Below, piece after piece: positions 13,831-16,461 of a DNA stretch of 16,461 bases. A model generated the notes under the pieces. The model searched no databases. It was not told where the DNA came from and was given only the letters and a program-made list of their open reading frames with translations. Within the stretch, counting starts at the first letter, position 1, and every line of letters begins with the position of its first letter. The stretch is from JAEZAF01 sp964395665 (GTDB taxonomy: Bacteria; Chloroflexota; Anaerolineae; Aggregatilineales; Phototrophicaceae). The DNA lies in contig CAYNDH010000098.1 in assembly GCA_964395665.1 (NCBI GenBank), positions 1 to 16,461 of the forward strand, given 5' to 3'. A program made the translations under genes and the position numbers.

Positions 13831-13931
13831 TTAAAACCGACCGATGAGAGACCTCTGCCCCTGGGGATAAGACGGACAGCGGCGCTCACTCCAGCCGGAT
13901 GGTTTACGCTGTCCGGCGTATATCGGTTTAA
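13831..13931 (+). other. Folded segment upstream of the DinB-like gene (candidate leader structure)
   Basis: TTAAAACCGA (13831-13840) can pair with TCGGTTTAA (13923-13931) over 9 bp with one bulged A. Inside it CGGACAGCG (13873-13881) pairs perfectly with CGCTGTCCG (13907-13915), and an alternative stem GCCGGA (13894-13899) with TCCGGC (13912-13917) would compete with it. The fold ends 45 bases before the ATG at 13977. Competing stems just before a gene are what a regulatory leader would look like, but no known riboswitch class is recognisable. Confidence 0.35.
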
Positions 13932-13976
13932 CCCTGCTATCTGTTTATCCTCGTACACCGTGGAGTTTTTACCGGA

Positions 13977-14462
13977 ATGACCTCACCTGAACGTATTCGT
14001 GCGCGGCATATCGGCCTGATGCAAAAGACACTCGATCTGCTGGACAATGTGCTGCGGATGGCACCCCACGCTGATCTGACGCGCTTCACCGATGGGCCTG
14101 ACGGCTGGAATGTATTGGAGATCCTGTGTCATCTGCGCGATTTCGACCAGATCTTCTATGACCGTGTGCAGTGTATGCTGCGTGAAGATCACCCACAGCT
14201 CGCCGCTTACGATCATGAAGCGCTGGTCGAAGAGCGCCAGTATCGCCAGCAGGACCCGGCCCGTGTGCATCACGAACTGGTGCTGTCACGGGCGCGCTTT
14301 GTTCAGCTTTTCGAATCGCTCTCACCAGAACAGTGGGAACGCACCGGCGTGCATCCTGAAAGCGGGGAATGGAGCATCACCGATGCGCTGATGCAGGTCG
14401 GGCATCATGATGTCACCCATCTGGAACAGATCACCCGTGTGCTAAGTCTGCGCGAAGGCTAG
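13977..14462 (+). CDS. DinB-superfamily (DinB_2-like) four-helix-bundle protein
   Basis: The 161-residue protein fits the DinB/YfiT-like fold of putative metal-dependent enzymes. It has a helix with GWNVLEILCHLRDFDQIF (H52) and a C-terminal helix with GHHDVTHLEQI, giving H144 and H148 spaced HxxxH. The three histidines are the expected metal ligands of the family. A WSITDALMQ segment before the last helix is also typical. Relatives include thiol transferases (bacillithiol, mycothiol) and uncharacterised stress proteins; the substrate cannot be told from sequence. The ATG has only a distant GGAG (13962-13965). A structured segment lies just upstream and the gene stands alone. Confidence 0.85.
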   Translation: MTSPERIRARHIGLMQKTLDLLDNVLRMAPHADLTRFTDGPDGWNVLEILCHLRDFDQIFYDRVQCMLREDHPQLAAYDHEALVEERQYRQQDPARVHHELVLSRARFVQLFESLSPEQWERTGVHPESGEWSITDALMQVGHHDVTHLEQITRVLSLREG

Positions 14463-14464
14463 GC

Positions 14465-14615
14465 TGTAGGGGCGTCCGCCGACGAAAATTCACCCGATAC
14501 GATTAAAAACAGGCGGGAAAATCGTCGTGATGGATAAAAACCGGGCGGGAATAATCCCGATCCTGCGAAAATCCCTTTGGCCGGTGTAGGGGGCCGGAAG
14601 AATCCGGCCCCTACA
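14465..14615. repeat. 151-base element bounded by TGTAGGGGC inverted repeats
   Basis: TGTAGGGGC (14465-14473) is matched by GCCCCTACA (14607-14615) in inverted orientation. The right end is itself a hairpin: 14585-14597 pairs with 14604-14615 around AAGAAT with one extra G in the left arm. The interior holds CGGGA/TCCCG around a 4-base loop (near 14546-14560). The element starts two bases after the DinB-like stop and ends 25 bases before the stop of the convergent LysM gene. It looks like a non-autonomous palindromic repeat (REP or MITE type), and the right hairpin may serve as terminator for both genes. Confidence 0.55.
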
Positions 14616-14640
14616 TCTATCCAATACCTACCCTTGAAAG

Positions 14641-15648
14641 CTAATCCCCATCCGGGATGATCAGCATCTGCCCGACCGACAGACGGTTCGGATTGGCAAG
14701 GCTGTTTGCCCTCACAATCGCGTCGATGGTCACGCCATAGCGCCGGGAGATGATGACCAGCGTCTCACCTGCCGCCACCTGATGCGTCCGCCCAGTTTGC
14801 GGCTGCACGGTCGCAGTCGCGCCAGCCGGCGTGCCGATCTCGTCTTCTGTCTCATCCTCATCAGGGACCACATTATCGCCGCAGTCCGGGATGATCAGTT
14901 CCTGATTGATCTGGATAAAGTCCGTGTCCCGCACTTCAGGGTTCACGGCACGCAGGTCAGCAAGGCGGATCTCCAGTTTCAGCGCGATACCGAACAGCGA
15001 ATCCCCGCGCTGCACGACATAGATGCATTCCTCATCGACTTCCGTGGCGGGTGTGCCGCTGAAATCGACCATATCGGTCGGCGTCGGCAGCAGATCATTC
15101 GCGCCCGTGCCGGGTGTCCCCGGTGTGCCGCCTGTACCACCTGCACCGGTACGGTCAATCGGACCGCTGGGCACGCCGGGTGTGATGAACTGGCCTTCGA
15201 TGGTCTCGGTCACATCTTCAGTCGCCAGCGGATCAATAATGCCGTTGTCATTCGGGTCAGGCGTCGGTGTGGTACTCGGTGCCAGTGTAAAAATCAGCGG
15301 CGCATCCGCAGCATCATCTTCAGTGCCGCCCGCTGGATCATCCAGGCCATCCAGATCGCCGGGGTTATCGCTTTCTTCGGTCGGAAGCGGCGCAAAGGTC
15401 GGCGTCATCTGGCCTGTATCGCCGATCTCGTCTGTCTCGGTGGTGGCATCCATGATCTGGGATACCGCCGTGGGGGCTGTCGTCGGTGTACTGCCATCCA
15501 CCGGCTCAAACGGTCCATCCGCCTGACGGCTGCACGCGCTGACGACCAGCATCAGCACCAGCACCAGCAGCACAAGGCGGTAACGATCACTATTTTTGAA
15601 CGAAGTACGTGAAAAGCTTGAAAAGAACGAAGCCGGGTGAAACTTCAT
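14641..15648 (-). CDS. Lipoprotein with two LysM domains
   Basis: The 335-residue protein has a hydrophobic signal (about 25-37) and a lipobox VSAC with lipidated C39. A long low-complexity spacer rich in Thr, Pro, Asp and Gly follows (about 40-207), then two LysM domains at 208-256 (YVVQRGDSLFGIALKLE to INQELIIPD) and 288-335 (HQVAAGETLVIISRRYGV to VGQMLIIPDGD). LysM domains bind N-acetylglucosamine-containing glycans, so the protein probably bridges membrane and cell wall. C208 and C256 bracket the first LysM and may form a disulfide. I chose the ATG at 15648 because AGGAG (15658-15662) is nine bases away; the ATG at 15657 directly abuts that site. It is convergent with the DinB-like gene and divergent from the response regulator. 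Confidence 0.9.
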   Translation of the reverse strand: MKFHPASFFSSFSRTSFKNSDRYRLVLLVLVLMLVVSACSRQADGPFEPVDGSTPTTAPTAVSQIMDATTETDEIGDTGQMTPTFAPLPTEESDNPGDLDGLDDPAGGTEDDAADAPLIFTLAPSTTPTPDPNDNGIIDPLATEDVTETIEGQFITPGVPSGPIDRTGAGGTGGTPGTPGTGANDLLPTPTDMVDFSGTPATEVDEECIYVVQRGDSLFGIALKLEIRLADLRAVNPEVRDTDFIQINQELIIPDCGDNVVPDEDETEDEIGTPAGATATVQPQTGRTHQVAAGETLVIISRRYGVTIDAIVRANSLANPNRLSVGQMLIIPDGD

Positions 15649-15983
15649 CGGCTGCATCTCCTGAATTTTTGGCTCACGGACAGTCCCCTGACTGACAACC
15701 TGACGGCTGTCGCAGGGCTGCTGCCATTGATTGGACCGGATGTATTTCAGGCCCTAGGATACAACGAATACGAACGGTGCGCAAAGCGCCATCCCAGAAA
15801 ACCATTAACACAAGTATGATTTTCTGGTAAAGTTTGACATTGGGTTAATTTTACAAACCAAATCATAAGAAAGATTAAGATTTTGGTTGCAAACATCGCG
15901 GTTCAGCCCTTAGAATGAAATAAGTACATGTCAACGGGCAGGCAGTGTCATGACTGTCCCCGAAGTGTTTAAGAGGCAGCAAT
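15649..15983. promoter_or_regulatory. Divergent promoter region of LysM lipoprotein and response regulator
   Basis: This 335-base region must contain promoters for both genes. It holds an inverted repeat CCAGAAAA (15794-15801)/TTTTCTGG (15820-15827), a second AACCAAA (15856-15862)/TTTGGTT (15882-15888), and a wide-spaced pair GGACAGTC (15678-15685)/GACTGTCC (15952-15959) near the two gene starts. A consensus TTGACA at 15834-15839 has no -10 hexamer at the right distance. Any of the repeats could be an operator; none is supported beyond the sequence symmetry. Confidence 0.35.
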
Positions 15984-16385
15984 ATGTCCCAGGCTGGACC
16001 TGTGATTCTGATAGTTGATGATGATGACAGCGTGCTCAAGCTCGCTGAAGCGATCCTCAGGCGGGCGGGTATGCACACGGTTCTGGCGCGTAGTGCCACT
16101 GAAGCCGCCGCCATATTGAAAGGCAAGCGTCTTCCGGACCTGATGGTGCTGGACCTGATGCTGCCTGATGTCAGTGGGCTGGAATTCCTGCGTCAGGTAC
16201 GCGAAAGGTCGCTGTTCGATCAGCTTCCGGTCCTGATCCTCTCCGCAATGGCCGATCCCGATCGCATTCGGGAAGGTCTGTCAACGGGTGCGGATCGCTA
16301 TCTGACCAAGCCGTATCTTTCCAACAATCTGGTGCCGACGGTGATGGATATGCTGCGCACTGGCCGTGTCGAGCGCCGCGTCTGA
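15984..16385 (+). CDS. Single-domain response regulator (CheY-like receiver)
   Basis: The 133-residue protein is one complete receiver domain. The acidic pocket is VDDDD (12-15), the phosphoacceptor is D57 in LDLMLPD, the switch Ser is S87 (LILSAMAD) and the conserved Lys is K109 (YLTKPY). No output domain follows: after the receiver there are only about 10 residues before the stop. It probably relays phosphate from an unlinked histidine kinase or acts by protein binding. GAGG (15973-15976) eight bases upstream supports the ATG. The remaining 76 bases to the window end show no supported gene. Confidence 0.92.
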   Translation: MSQAGPVILIVDDDDSVLKLAEAILRRAGMHTVLARSATEAAAILKGKRLPDLMVLDLMLPDVSGLEFLRQVRERSLFDQLPVLILSAMADPDRIREGLSTGADRYLTKPYLSNNLVPTVMDMLRTGRVERRV

Positions 16386-16461
16386 TCTCAACCGCATGAG
16401 AGGCCATTTGAAAATTGGTTTCCGGCGCGGGTCCCTGCATTCGACGTATGGTGTATAAATG

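Larger units (their letters stand above)
13382..13976. other. 595-base intergenic region rich in inverted repeats, no supported gene
   Basis: Short open frames here (13563-13745 and 13570-13752 plus, 13755-13958 minus) have unconvincing compositions and no ribosome-binding sites, so I treat the region as non-coding. Besides the hairpins listed separately, ATCTTTCAG (13683-13691) can pair with CTGAAAGAT (13742-13750) around a 50-base interior. Nothing matches a tRNA, SRP RNA, tmRNA or 6S RNA that I can recognise. Confidence 0.5.

Noticed and set aside
13803..13848. Hammerhead-ribozyme-like pieces (CGAAAC, then CCGATGAGAG)
   Set aside because: The conserved CUGAUGA has a C in place of the invariant U, the order would require a type II arrangement, and no cleavage-site strand or stems I and III can be drawn.
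15834..15839. Consensus -35 hexamer TTGACA upstream of the response regulator
   Set aside because: No -10-like hexamer occurs 15-19 bases downstream, so I did not call a promoter there.

Overview
This 16.5-kb window looks like a chromosomal stretch from a free-living, moderately GC-rich bacterium. My best guess is a member of the Chloroflexota (Anaerolineae-like). That is an inference from overall style: Thr/Pro-rich 'TPEPT' linkers in secreted proteins, a LysM lipoprotein with a long acidic spacer, a lone CcrM-type methyltransferase, an AddB-type nuclease next to MgtC, and intergenic TGTAGGGG hairpin repeats. No rRNA, tRNA, CRISPR array, transposase, integrase or phage gene is visible.

Left part (1-8161): after the last 24 codons of a plus-strand gene and a perfect hairpin, there are three large secreted proteins: a seven-unit delta-60-repeat protein (minus), a propeller-like protein (plus) and a kexin-type subtilase with a P domain (plus). 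Their N-terminal parts are unrelated, but all three carry the same roughly 160-residue C-terminal jelly-roll-like module and all three end in exactly Leu-Pro-Leu-Pro. This shared module and tail is the best candidate for an undescribed system: a C-terminal sorting, anchoring or glycan-binding tag. A CcrM-like GANTC-type adenine methyltransferase (minus) sits between the first and second of these genes. GANTC sites lie against its own putative promoter. The two plus-strand tail genes are each followed by a strong intrinsic terminator.

Middle part (8376-13381): a tight plus-strand run of four genes. Two are tandem paralogous two-helix membrane proteins that overlap by 74 bases, then come a minimal MgtC/SapB-type membrane protein and an AddB-like helicase/nuclease subunit with a Walker A motif, a PD-(D/E)XK nuclease domain and a C-terminal cysteine cluster. 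No addA partner is in the window.

Right part (13382-16461): 595 bases without a convincing gene contain at least five inverted repeats (repeat-family hairpins, a 15-bp perfect hairpin, a T-tailed hairpin and a folded segment just before the next gene). Then follow a DinB-superfamily protein, an intergenic element bounded by TGTAGGGGC inverted repeats, a minus-strand LysM lipoprotein, and a divergent single-domain response regulator. The functional links are weak. The left part is about the cell surface and secretion, the middle part is a membrane/DNA-repair operon, and the right part is a mix of stress, envelope and signalling genes.
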